In this document: positions 1 through 10,593 of the stretch, piece by piece
Position numbering within the stretch: position 1 is the first letter of the stretch
Layout: every line of letters begins with the position of its first letter
Assembly: GCA_950295325.1 (NCBI GenBank)
Contig: OX485803.1
Span: forward strand, 33,356,001-33,420,000
DNA length: 64,000 nt
Source: Polytrichum commune
Lineage: Eukaryota; Streptophyta; Polytrichopsida; Polytrichales; Polytrichaceae
Direction of reading: 5' to 3'
Notes under the pieces: model-generated
What the model was told of the DNA's origin: nothing
What the model saw: only the letters and a program-made list of their open reading frames with translations
Database searches by the model: none
Made by a program: the position numbers and the translations under genes

Positions 1-516
1 TGAAAACGGAAGAAACGCGGGCACGGACATTATTAAAAAACGTGTTATATAATGAACAAATACATATTAATCGATAATAACAATTTGGCGAATAATTTCA
101 CTTTTTATATGATGTTGGGGAAGTGAAGGATTTAAACCCTATAACCTTCTTAGAATGTTCCCCAATTATGTGCAAAAAAATGATTTCGGAAAATTTCCAA
201 AATGTACCGTATAGGAAGATTTCCCAAAAATCTACGATGTCATCAATTTCAGAGTTTTTAGAAATTCATAAGAATTTGAAATTTAATGAAAAAAATCTAA
301 TTTTTTGTATATCACTACATATGATGGGTGTAACTATGAGAAAAAAATTTCAAGCTAATTAATTTTAATATGTAGGAGATATACCTATCTAAAGTTTTCT
401 AAAATCTATGGGTTTTGTACTTTTTCTTCTTTTTTCTTTTTAAAAAAAAAACCTTTCATTCCCCTCTGAACCTAAACCTAAACCCCTTCGTGTTCACGGC
501 CGCCATGGCCGAGGCG
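1..516. other. AT-rich upstream region, no gene seen
   Basis: This stretch is AT-rich and has no convincing coding frame; the small frame at 123-362 has no recognisable content. Near its right end, about 467-486, it carries a CCTAAACCTAAACCCC stretch resembling the telo-box of plant promoters, followed by a GC-rich patch with GGCCGCCATGGCC just before the TATA box. It may be the proximal promoter of the kinase-like/methyltransferase-like locus. Confidence 0.4.
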
Positions 517-524
517 TATAAATA
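517..524 (+). promoter_or_regulatory. Candidate TATA box
   Basis: TATAAATA lies just after a GC-rich patch, the usual arrangement of a plant core promoter. A transcript starting about 30 bp downstream (near 550) would carry a long leader through the palindrome ladder before the first long coding frame at 1958. Pyrimidine-rich stretches ending in CAG near 1396 and 1896 could be acceptors of leader introns. Promoter activity is inferred. Confidence 0.4.
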
Positions 525-626
525 AGAATGAGAAGGTGTTTCTACAACAAACTTACATGAGCGACCGTCTGTTTAGCACTGCGTATGAGAGCAAGTTTGT
601 AGAGAAGTTGCTGGTTGGACCTGCTT

Positions 627-1177
627 ATGCGCTAGCACACAAGCCTGTATTAGGACTATTTCTGTTCATTTTTCCTTTCAATGCTATCACTTACATAAGA
701 TTTGTTTAGCCCTGCTGCTGAGAGTTATTTGTGCGTTGGCGCACAAACATCTTTTAGGACTCTTTTTGTTTACTTTGTTCTTTAGATCTATCATTTGCAT
801 ACAATTTGTTGCGCCCTTTTGCTGGAAGTTCTTTGTGCGTTGGCGCACAAACATCCTTTAGGACTTTTTTTTTTACTTTGTTCTTTAGATCTATCATTTG
901 CATACGATTTGTTGCGCCCCTCTACTGGAAGTTCTTTGTGCGCTAGCGCACAATCCTTTCTTAGTACTTCTATTCACTTTTCTGTTTTAGTTCTTACATT
1001 TAGTTTTGGCTTTATTTCATTTTCTTTGGTTTGCACTTCATCTGCCTTGCTGTTCGATTCTGCTTGTGCGCTGGCGCACATTAATCAGGTATTTTTCCAT
1101 TGATTTTTCTTTACTTCTATCAATGCTTTTAAGCTTGTTCTGCCCTGCTCCTGCTTTCTAGTTGTACGCCAGCGCAC
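627..1177. repeat. Ladder of six palindromic GTGCGYTRGCGCAC motifs
   Basis: Near-perfect 14-bp palindromes occur at about 627-640 (ATGCGCTAGCACAC), 731-744, 835-848, 938-951, 1066-1079 and 1164-1177 (GTACGCCAGCGCAC). Spacing is 104, 104, 103, 128 and 98 bp. The middle copies sit in a degenerate ~104-bp tandem unit that also shares TTTAGATCTATCATTTGCATAC. The palindrome is better conserved than its surroundings, which fits a dimeric-protein binding site or hairpin; this is not shown by sequence alone. Confidence 0.7.
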
Positions 1178-1409
1178 AACCATCAATGATGACTAGTTCA
1201 ATTTATATATTATGGTTCATCTACTAATATTTGTTTGAATCTTGTTCTTAATTTCTTTTAGAACATTTTACAACTTCTGTTTTGCTTTATTATTTATAAT
1301 TGGATTTTTTTAATTGAAGTTTTGAACTTCATGTGTAGCACTTCACCTCCGATCTGGTTATGTGCCAAATATAAAGGCATCAACTTTCATTCCAGGTATT
1401 TTTTCACTC

Positions 1410-1740
1410 CATTATGTTTTGTGTTGCTTTGATTTGTTTTGTTTTGCCTTGTTCTATTTTATTTTGCTTTGTTTTGTTTTGTTTTGTCCTGCTTTGTTTT
1501 TCCTCTAAATTTCGAATCATCTCAGCTGGCGTGGATGGATGTTTTATGCTTCCTCACGTCCTGGGTGTTAGGACGTGTAATTACATCATACTCATCATTT
1601 CCAGCTGGTATGGTCCACATGATTATAATTTTCATGTGCATATCCTAGATTTGATTTTTAACATTCAACTTCAAATGGCCCTAGCAGACGTGGATGGATG
1701 TTTCATGCATTCTCACGTCCTAGGTGTTCATATATGTATT
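1410..1740 (+). repeat. TTTTG-rich tract and duplicated 41-bp block
   Basis: A TTTTG/TTTGC simple-sequence tract runs from about 1412 to 1500. A ~41-bp block beginning GTGGATGGATGTTT and ending CTCACGTCCTRGGTGTT is present at about 1530-1570 and again at about 1690-1730, spaced ~160 bp. Small frames across this tract are low-complexity translations and are not called as genes. Confidence 0.55.
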
Positions 1741-1957
1741 TCTATAATATATTTTCTTTCTATCCGTGTACCAATCCATTTTTTAACTGACTTTTAAGAT
1801 GTATATCTAAATCCTAAATTTCATTTCTTCAACGTTAAATATACAACCTATACTATATGGTAATTTCATGTGGTTTTATTGACTTTTATATGCAGGTGTT
1901 CATTGTTCGTTGATGTTATCTTCAACATACTATTCAAGGTGATTATTGCTTACAACT

Positions 1958-3418
1958 ATGGAACCTCTTTTCAATAAGCCTAATCAAATGGTTACTTTGA
2001 GTGTGCAAAGCTTCCTTGTAGAATGGTGGGGTGATATGTCTTGGGATTCAATCCATCAAAATTTTGTATCGATGGGTATGTCCGGCCCTATCCTTTTGCG
2101 TGAGCGTGTGAAGATCATGATTGATGATTGCATCTCGAGACGTTTTCCATCATGCAAAGAAATCTTCTATTATAATACTTGGAAAGACAACGTCTCTTCT
2201 AATTTTGTTGGACAAATGCCCGATGTGGTTTCAAATGTGCATCGGAAAGTCACGCATGGTTGAACATTGGACAAGTTAGAAGCGCAAAAATTTAATTCCG
2301 ATCGGTGGCGAGTGGAGATTCCACAACTTTTAAGACGTAGAAAAACTCATGTCAAAAATTTGAACCGTGTTGATCGACACGTCATTCCTGGAGGTGGTGC
2401 TTTCATTTTTGCTTGGAGAGATGTTGTTATTGAGAAGCATGAACGACTAGGCCGTGATTCATATGGAGTGGTGTGGAAATGTTTCATTAAGGACAATTCA
2501 GATACTGATCCATTCGTATCCTATGCCATTAAATTTTTCTTGGATTATAATGGAAATCCTCAACATGCAAGCATGAAGGAGTTCTATTCTGTGGCTTCCA
2601 TAGATCATGGTGGTGTTATCAAACCGTTTGCTTTCCAAACGACACCCGCACCCGCCATCTTCTTGCCTTATTTGAATGGTGGGACATTGGGAGATATGTT
2701 CAAAAGTGTGAAAGACCATGAAATTAATGAGTATGATGTTTTTCAACGTCTCACAATACTCAAGAAAAATCATCCAGAACAAATCTCTAAGATTCAAGAA
2801 TTGGAGCGGTTAAGACTTTTCTTGTTAAACCGTTGTACCCTTGCGATCACCTTCATTCAAATCATGGCCGATATACTCACCATTCACAATGTATTTCATT
2901 GTGATTTATCTTTTACAAACATCTTATTCCATTTTGGTGAGATGGATGACAAAGATGAAATTTACATAGGCATTGGTGATTGGGGATCGGCAACAATATC
3001 GTCGGATAGACGACATTCAAGGCTCCAAGAACGTTGGTGGGTAGATCCTGAGTTGTTTTTTACCAAAGACCACAATGCTCGTCCGTGCCATACCGAAAAT
3101 ATATAGTCATATTCTGTATCGAAGATTGCAGAGGCTATTTGGGGTTTATATGTCAATCCAATATATTTCAAAGTCATTCACTCTCGTTCTTATAATCTTT
3201 TGTTACACTGTATTCGTCGAATGTCATGCACTTCAACCACGGAGCTTCGCATGACCCCTACTGATGTCATGAATCGATTGTCTCGCAAACCAGATTTTTA
3301 TACTTTTCCCTTCAACAAACACATCCGTCAACGTTATCTTACTCTACCAGAACGGAATAGGTTTCATAGTCGTCAAATTGATTGTGATGATGAAATCCCT
3401 TTCAAACGTCGGAAATAG
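1958..3418 (+). pseudogene. Protein-kinase-like gene interrupted by two in-frame stops
   Basis: A single frame runs from the ATG at 1958 to the TAG at 3416-3418 (487 codons), broken only by TGA at 2261-2263 and TAG at 3104-3106. The frame and the protein-like composition continue unchanged across both. Kinase-family features, numbered from 1958: a glycine-loop-like LGRDSYGVVW near residue 164, a VAIK-like YAIKFF near 192, a catalytic-loop-like HCDLSFTNI near 314, and GDWGSA near 340 in place of DFG. HCD and DWG are divergent from canonical HRD and DFG, so it would be an atypical kinase even if intact. The first 150 residues match nothing I recognise. AATAAA follows at 3437. Most likely it is a recently inactivated gene; stop readthrough is possible but unsupported. 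Confidence 0.75.
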
Positions 3419-3436
3419 ATTATACATTTTTATATT

Positions 3437-3442
3437 AATAAA
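3437..3442 (+). terminator. AATAAA polyadenylation-type signal after the kinase-like frame
   Basis: AATAAA lies 18 bp after the final stop of the kinase-like frame and before the next gene. It supports the kinase-like gene being a separate transcription unit from the Q/S-rich ORF 112 bp further on. Plant polyadenylation signals are degenerate, so this is suggestive only. Confidence 0.35.
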
Positions 3443-3553
3443 GTATTGGATTTGTAAAATCCATTATGTATTATTTTGAAGTATATATATGATGAAGTTA
3501 TTTCTATCATTTTTTGTTTGCATTTTCATTTATGTTTTTTGTTTGCAGAAAAT

Positions 3554-4279
3554 ATGTTTCCTAAAGGAAAACAAAAAGACCCATCCATTAATGCGTTACA
3601 ACCTCTCTCACCAAGAATACAAACTATCCATCAACAAGGCGTTAAATCAACAACTAGGAAAAGAAGACAAGGTGAAAACTCCACCCCTACGCGGAGGTCT
3701 CATCGCAACAAGGGACTTCAACCTGATGTTGTTCTTGAAACAGTGGAAGAAGATTGTGCATCTTCCATGCATTCAAACAATCAACCACAAGTCCATTCTA
3801 AAGAAAATACAATGACATTGTCGCAAAGATTGGAGCCACTTTTGGGACAACATCAAAATATCAGTGAAGATATTGCAACAAAAATTATGGATAATATTGT
3901 GGATAATATTGTGGATTTAGTTGCAGAACAAGTTATTGAGGAATCCACTTTAGAGAAATCGTATGAAGAAAATCAAGACAATCTGCAATATGATGATACA
4001 CAAGACTCTCAAGAGAATCAACACTTTCAAGTAACACAAACTTCTCCAGAGAATCAACAATTTCAGGATATACAAACTTCTCCAGGAAATGAACACTTTC
4101 AAGAGACACCAAATTCTCAACATACTGAACAATTCCAAGAACAACAACTTTCTCTTGTGAATCAACGATCACAGCATAAAGAGCATTCTTTGACATTGTC
4201 TCAAGGGACAATATCTACATCTCAATTTACTGGTGGACCTTCTGAAGGTGTAACTAATCGACGCAAAAAAAAAAGGTAA
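3554..4279 (+). CDS. Q/S-rich low-complexity protein with 12-residue repeats (unknown function)
   Basis: The frame is open from 3476, but a pyrimidine-rich tract ending TTTGCAG at 3546-3547 followed by ATG at 3554 suggests the true start or a splice acceptor there. The product of about 241 residues has a basic N-terminal part (RKRRQGEN, TRRSHRNKG), an acidic/hydrophobic helix-prone middle (repeated DNIVDNIVDLV) and then about five degenerate 12-residue repeats of the type NQxFQxxQxSP. It ends in RRKKKR, a nuclear-localisation-like tail. An A10 run ends in a good donor (AAAAG/GTAAAT) at 4275, and a TGCAG acceptor lies at 4377-4381, so it could be the first exon of the ParB/methyltransferase-like gene. 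However, joining at those sites leaves the frames out of register by one base. No known family recognised. Confidence 0.5.
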   Translation: MFPKGKQKDPSINALQPLSPRIQTIHQQGVKSTTRKRRQGENSTPTRRSHRNKGLQPDVVLETVEEDCASSMHSNNQPQVHSKENTMTLSQRLEPLLGQHQNISEDIATKIMDNIVDNIVDLVAEQVIEESTLEKSYEENQDNLQYDDTQDSQENQHFQVTQTSPENQQFQDIQTSPGNEHFQETPNSQHTEQFQEQQLSLVNQRSQHKEHSLTLSQGTISTSQFTGGPSEGVTNRRKKKR

Positions 4280-4366
4280 ATTTTATTTTCATTTGTATTT
4301 AACGGTTTGAATTTTTTAATTTATATATATATTCTATTATTATTAGGTTTATAATCTCTTACATAC

Positions 4367-6455
4367 ATGAATATTGTGCAGAGTGGAAAAAATGATATTC
4401 ATGAAGGATTATGGACACCTCCGCCTACATTAGAGAACCCAGCTGAACATGAAGGGAAATCCATCAAGTACACGAGAATGAGACTCTTGGAGCGAAAACA
4501 AAAAATCAACTCGACATTGAATGATATATGTGTCATGAAATATCCTGTGCCTATCCCTTTGTGTCGAATGATTGGCATGGAGGTGGTTAGGCCCGCATTG
4601 GACGATGATGTATCAATTTTGTCACGTTCGTTTCTCAATGGTTATATTCCTGGGTCTGCATCATTTTATGTCTCGGTAGAGCATGAAGAGGGATACACGA
4701 TTGATGTCAATGATGATATTGTGAATGAATGGGATGAAATTTGGAAACAAAAAAATGAAGAATTTGAAGCGTATCTGACAGAGCATGGTTTGCATGCATT
4801 CAAAAATAAAATGTTTCACATTTGGGATGGAAATCATCGCTTTAAAGCGTGGTACAATACCAAAGAGATGAAGTTGGGTGGTGTTGAATATCATATAAGC
4901 CCTACATCGATAATCCTTGATGGACGAAAAGAAAATCATTTTGTCATCACATGTCTCTGCGATGATATCAACATGTAAGTATTTTATTCATTTGTATTTT
5001 GATTATCTTATATTGTTAATTTTCTTTACATGTTTCATCTTTAAGTTTTTCATATTTTTATATTTATGTTTATATTTTGAAATGATTCAGATCAACAGAG
5101 AAAAATGTTGTCAAACCTCGATTCATTCACACACTCTTCAAAGTGACAAAATATGGAAGTCAACCGCTGGAATGGTGGGAAGGAAGGATTAGTCCTGAGC
5201 AAATGGTTTTGTGCAAAGAGAGAAAATCAGTAAATTCCAAAAAGTGGTATAATGTCACACAAGAGATCCTAGTCGAACATATTTACAAGGTAAATTTTGT
5301 ATTTCCTTATTTCTTTCACTATGTCAATTCATATTTATGGATTTATAGATTTTCTTTCTTTATGCTCATCAATACTTTGTATTGTACAGAGTGAAATTGA
5401 GGACGAGGTTGCAAAAGCAACTGAAAACTATATCAACTTGGAGGTTGCAGATCACATCGGATTGCAACAAATAATTGCAACAGCGTCACAATCCATCAAA
5501 ACTAAAAAACGGTCAACACTGGTTAAAATTTTGGCCATCGCTGATCCCGAAAATGGCACAGAATTTTTTGATGAAATCAAAAAACACTATGACAAAAATG
5601 GAGACAATGTGCAAATGACCCTTGATCGCCTCCATCATCTTTGTCAATCTCAAGTTGACTCCAAAGAGAAAACGAATTGGCTAAAGCTCTGGAATACTAA
5701 TGATGACACAAAACATGTTGCATCGTTTCCTTTAGAAATTGGAGGAAATGATGCATTGGATCCATGGCTGACAAGAAGAACATTTTGGTGGCAGGTATTT
5801 ATATATGAAGTTTACTATTTGATATGTAATATATTTATGTATAAGATATATAATATATATGTATGTTTGATATATGTATGTTTGATATATGTATTGTGAT
5901 ACATAACTATTTGTATATTGTATATTAATTATTTTTATGTATGTTATACAGCTCAAAGAGGAGGCATACAAAAAAATTGACTACTACATCAATCATGATG
6001 ATGCAACACAACGATTGGTGTTGGACAATATGACTTCGGATGTTCCGGATGTGGTCTCATATATTAGAACATGGGAGGAAAAAATTGGGAACATGGCCTT
6101 TTTAGTGGAAATACCCACTAAGGTGAATGCAAAAACTGTGTGGAGGAACAATATATGGAAAGATCAACCAGGTTCTGCTGCAATCATGTGTCGTATAATT
6201 TATCGATACATTAAATTCATTTTGATTGCAAATGGAAAACTTCGAGGTCGTCCATCATGGTGGTCTTCTTGGACACTTGCAGAAGGAATGCTTTGGAATA
6301 TTGAACAAAGAAAATGGCCATCTGCACATCGCGAAGGGGGAGGTTGGTATTTGGACCTTCCCAACGGTTCTTTACCAGAAGAAGAAACACAATTGTTTCA
6401 AGATTGCAATGCAAGAGTTGAAGAACAAAGAAGTGTTGGTATTGCCAACATTTGA
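4367..6455 (+). pseudogene. ParB/sulfiredoxin-like N-terminal part of a multi-exon gene
   Basis: Exons inferred from GT-AG borders that keep the frame: 4382-4974, 5091-5289, 5390-5794 and 5952 onward; introns are about 100-160 bp and AT-rich. The first exon carries FHIWDGNHRFKAW, matching the DGxHR core of ParB/sulfiredoxin-fold domains, preceded by YPVPIPLCRMIGMEVVRP, a ParB-like strand and start of the domain. The next ~350 residues are helical and tryptophan-rich (GRPSWWSSWTLAEGMLW, KWPSAHREGGGWY), with no family I can name. The frame stops at 6453-6455 (TGA), while an overlapping frame carries on with basic, hydrophilic sequence, so there is a one-base frame change near 6430. ParB-like domains cleave or bind DNA, or bind CTP, in bacteria. 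A role beside the downstream methyltransferase-like domain is inferred. If 4367 is a true start, this gene is separate from the Q/S-rich ORF. Confidence 0.6.
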
Positions 6456-7938
6456 AACCGAACAACCATCGGAGTCCTCCAAACAACCATCGCAGTCTTC
6501 CAAACCACATATTCAATTGAGGAAAAAAAGAAAAAGAATCGATACAGAAAATGACGAACAAGATATTGTCCCAAATCCAAAGCCACCAAGTGGTCGAGTG
6601 TCGTCAAGATCACAAATTGCAACTGTACCAAAACCGGGAAGAAATCTTGATTTTATTCCCAAGGTAGGCCTTGTTAAAGGTGATTGGTACGATTGTCATG
6701 TTTTTTATGAAAAACACAAAAAAACATCTCCTGATTTCAAAATTTGATGTCATGGATGAAAGATGTTTCTTTGGGGAAAGTAAACAACGTGAATGGAATT
6801 GTTACCAAAGCATGTGTGGACCTAATTATCGTTGATATTCCAGATGGGATGCCAATCCATGGTATTGACGAAGGGCGTACTATTCCTTCTTGGATGCAAT
6901 TGAAGACAAATGAATGGTGGGAGACATTGTTTGATTTTTTGGAATCAATACTTTCAGACAATGGTTGCACGCTTATCATGTGCAATGCCAAGATGCCAAG
7001 ACTGCAAGAAAAAATTGTGAGTTATGCACTAGGGACCAGAGATCGTCCAAAACATTTTTGTTTAAGGGAGCAGTCAAAACATTCACAATTGTGAACTGTT
7101 TACCACAAAATGCTCCTAATGGTATCCAAACTGCTCTTTCCAACATTCTTCTCTTGAAGAAACCATCTAGTTCATTTGCCCTCTCAGATGCTGCTAGCTA
7201 CATAGATCCATTTGTGGACATCAAACAATTGGATGTTCTGTTCAATCAAATAACGAACACAAACATGTGTTTGAACCAATGTGGACAACCTTGGAGGGGA
7301 GCTAAAGAAAAAAACCCTTTGGTTATGCAACAACTCATTGAAGCATGTTCTCCATTACATGGTCGTATATTGGATTTGTCCGTGGGTACAGGTGCAAGTT
7401 TTCACGCTGCAAAAGAAAGTGAAAGACATATTTTTGGTTTTGAAGCAGACGAAGAAATACACATGGGGTTATTGGATGCTTTATTCCAGAGTTTGAATGT
7501 TGAAGCATCCAATGTATTTCAAACACCCTCAGAACCTTCCTCAAGTATTGGTCCAAATTTTGAGGATGTAGCTCCAAAGCAAGGGCGCAAATTTGTGGCC
7601 ATCGATGTATCTGATTCTGAACAGTGAGTAAGTCTTCAAGCTAATTGCAAATTTCATACAATGAATTTGCATGTGTACATTTATTTTTCAATATATTACT
7701 TAAACTCATATTAATATTGTTTTTTTTTTGCAGGATTAGCATTGGATTGAAAGATTGGTTTGCAAAAGTACCATCAACTCCAAATTTTGTACAAGACCTA
7801 CCAATATATGCAAAGTCAATGGCACAACACATGGCACAACAACAAGAAGTTTCACTAGAGTCATCAAGCCAATCAACGGATCTTCATCCTAGACGATTAG
7901 TAGAAATGTTCATGGACATAGAGGCCCGTGAAAAATGA
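6456..7938 (+). pseudogene. Permuted N4/N6 DNA methyltransferase-like C-terminal part, frameshifted
   Basis: The coding signal continues in three frames: to 6747, then 6748-~7050, then ~7050-7623, then a final exon 7734-7938 after an intron with GTGAGT donor and a poly-T/CAG acceptor. The second segment holds VDLIIVDIPDG, the position of the catalytic DPPY motif. The third holds NPLVMQQLIEACSP...GRILDLSVGTGAS...IFGFEADEE, closely patterned on the K-P-x-x-L/DPFxGSGT/GxE-x-D block of bacterial and phage adenine- or N4-cytosine-specific methyltransferases. Catalytic motif before the AdoMet motif means the beta-class, circularly permuted order. DIPD in place of DPPY suggests loss or change of catalysis. 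The final exon ends with a Q-rich, basic tail. The changes near 6745 and 7055 lie in short homopolymers, so sequencing error is possible. A ParB-methyltransferase pairing is known from prokaryotic mobile elements; an intron-bearing plant copy is unexpected. Confidence 0.65.
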
Positions 7939-8640
7939 AACTTTACATATATATTATGAAGATGTATGTTGAGAGTTCTCCAATGCCAAGTTTTCAATTG
8001 GGTTGTAATAATTAAAATCGTTATATATCTAATGTTTTGACTCTTCAATGTTTGTTGTTGTACATATAGTCTTCAATTTTCCACAAATATATATATATAT
8101 ATATATATATTCAATACCACGGTCATGAACATGCACCTGTAATTAGGTTTGGTTGTGATGAAATTCTTTGTGGTATATTGTACAAGTTGCATATTATGCA
8201 TCCACTATATTTGAGTGCACACATGAATGCACCCAAATCCATGCACCCATGCACCAATTCATTGTTAATTATTTTGCTACAATTGATGATATTATTGAAC
8301 CACAAAATAAAACATGTGGATGCAATAGTTTATCTATAGTTGAAATAAAGATGTATTTATATATGATAAATGTATATATGCCCATAGTCATGTGGGATTT
8401 TTTTTTTCTCATTGCTCACTTCTTACAATGTTGCTTATCATCCCCACACCTCTCCCTATTAAACCCTAAAATCAAAAACTTTTATGCCAAAATTCCACGG
8501 TTATAGGATACTAGTGGCCCTATTACCAAACATTTCACCTTCCTCACCGCTCACAAGTTACCACTCATTGCTCACCGCTCATTGTTCACCGCTCACAAGA
8601 TAGCACTCCCCGTCCGACATTGGACATTAAGGATGTCCCC
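7939..8640. other. Spacer after the methyltransferase-like gene with an AT microsatellite
   Basis: AT-rich spacer. It contains an (AT)n run at about 8087-8110 and, at about 8530-8605, a short imperfect repetition of CTCACCGCTCAC. No coding frame with recognisable content was found. The 3' untranslated region of the preceding gene probably lies at its left end. Confidence 0.5.
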
Positions 8641-9935
8641 TCTCTCCCACATTATTTGGCTTGTACATTGATGAACTTGAAACATATTTGAAAGAGATCA
8701 ACATGGATTCTCCGTGTTTATTTAGCATAGTGGTTGTCATTTGTCTTTATGTTGATGTTAATGTTTTACTCTTTAAGTTTGGAGTAGGCCTACAAAGACT
8801 TTTGAACAAACTATATGAGTTTTGCACTTCTTCTAGCCTTGAAGTCAATTTATCTAAGACTCAAATCATGATATTTGGGATTGATTTTTATTCACATGGT
8901 TACTTTGAGTCATCTAGTAAAAGGCCTTAATACTTTGAGCAAGTATAAAAGCCTTGATGGGCCCTTTAAGGAAAGATGCAATAGTTGGAGTCACATGTTG
9001 AGAACTCAAATTCCATCTATTCAAGGCTTTGGTGCTTCCAACCTTCACATATGGCATTGGAATTTGGGAGGCAGCTTGAAGAAATCTCATTGAAAGGTTT
9101 TTGAGAAAGGCATGAAGAATGCATATGTTGTGTGTTCTTTGATAACCTATCATATTTTGTTGACTAGATATGGAGAAAGCTCACTATAGATTTTCAACAA
9201 TGACTCACCCACCTATCCCCCTCTTGGCTAGTCAATAAAGTAGCCTCACTTTCTAGACACATGGCCAAACATGGATTTAAAACCTAACACAACTAACAAC
9301 CATGTGGAAGACATCATGGGGTCTATCTCACTGGAACACCCATGACAACCCAACCACATCTAAAATCACATATGATTGTATCAAGGAGGCATTTCTTGCC
9401 AAAGAGTGGAACTCTTTCCATGTCTCAAGGAAGAACTACATTACCTCCACCTCAATGATTTTCTCAAATACAAATATGAATTATAATTGAAGCAACCATT
9501 GACATCACCACAACGCAAGATCATTGCCGCTTACCACACCTCAAACTGTAGATTGGCCATTGAAATTGGATGATGGTTAACTATACTTGTCTCTAGAGAT
9601 ACTAAACTATGCCACTTTTGCTCCTATAATGTAGTTGAAAATGAAGCACAATTCGTATTGGAATGTCTCCTATATAAGCCCATTAAGGATAAGGTCCCGT
9701 CATTATTTGAGAATGTAGTTTTAGGGAGCCTCAAGTCTTTCTTTTAATTGGACCACCCAAGTTGACATTATCCTCTATCTCACAAAGGCTATCACACTCT
9801 CCCACTCTAGAGAATTCGTTGGTTTGAAACCATCATGATGTATTTTTAGTCCCATCACCCCTTTTGGCTTTCTATACTTTAAAATCAATTTCATTTCATT
9901 TCGAATGACCAAAGTGGTGTTATTTTCTACTTATT
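8641..9935 (+). mobile_element. Decayed LINE (non-LTR retrotransposon) 3' region
   Basis: The frame at 8661-8930 contains GLQRLLNKLYEFCTSSSLEVNLSKTQIMIFG, a pattern typical of the end of non-LTR reverse transcriptases (thumb region after the YADD motif). Further right, in shifting frames with several stops, come pieces such as IDFYSHGYFE, RLAIEIG, DTKLCHFCSYNVVENEAQFVLEC (9595-9670) and SLFENVVLGSLKSFF (about 9700-9745). The HFCxxN...ExxxHFxxxCxLY-type block is the usual LINE C-terminal zinc-knuckle-like region. The catalytic core is missing, so this is a 5'-truncated, inactive copy. A second relic of the same type lies at 51.1-51.64 kb on the minus strand. Confidence 0.7.
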
Positions 9936-10544
9936 GCTGCATATGATTAATTGTTTTAAATTATATCTTACTTGATGACACCATTGCAGTCACTTGTTGA
10001 CAACTTAAGGATTAAAAATAGGTTGTTACCAAAGGGAAAGTGTTACTTTAAGGCCTCAATACCTAAATGATACTCAATCCACAAACATTCCACACACTTC
10101 CTTATTTCTTATTATTGTAAAGTTCATATATATGATTTAATACATAGCCTACTATTTCCACAAATGTGAGTTATGTTAAATTGTTACTATTAAAGTTAAA
10201 CACATCGATAATCATATTAGGTCAACTCATAATTTGGACATGTCACACATTCCCTTTAAAAGAATTGTATATTTGGATATGGATTCAATGACAAAAAGAA
10301 CCTCAAACATTCAAGGAGATGTACAATAATCTACTGCTCTTTAGTTTGACATAGAACACATAGCATTGAAAATATTACAGCACACGGCGTCATTATCATG
10401 TTGATATGGAATTTAGGCCCCAATCAAGTTGCATCATCAAATGTCTTTGAAGCCACGGCTATCATAGGTATAGTATCACAATCCTCCAATTGGTAAGTGT
10501 AGAATATTGTACTTGTGCATACATTATGCACAAATTGGACAATG

Positions 10545-10593
<49 letters not shown>

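Noticed and set aside
1414-1797. 127-codon frame rich in F, C and L
   Set aside because: Begins as a translation of the TTTTG simple repeat and then crosses a duplicated non-coding block.
2261-2263. TGA in the kinase-like frame read as selenocysteine
   Set aside because: Land plants lack the selenocysteine machinery, and a second stop (TAG) follows in the same frame.
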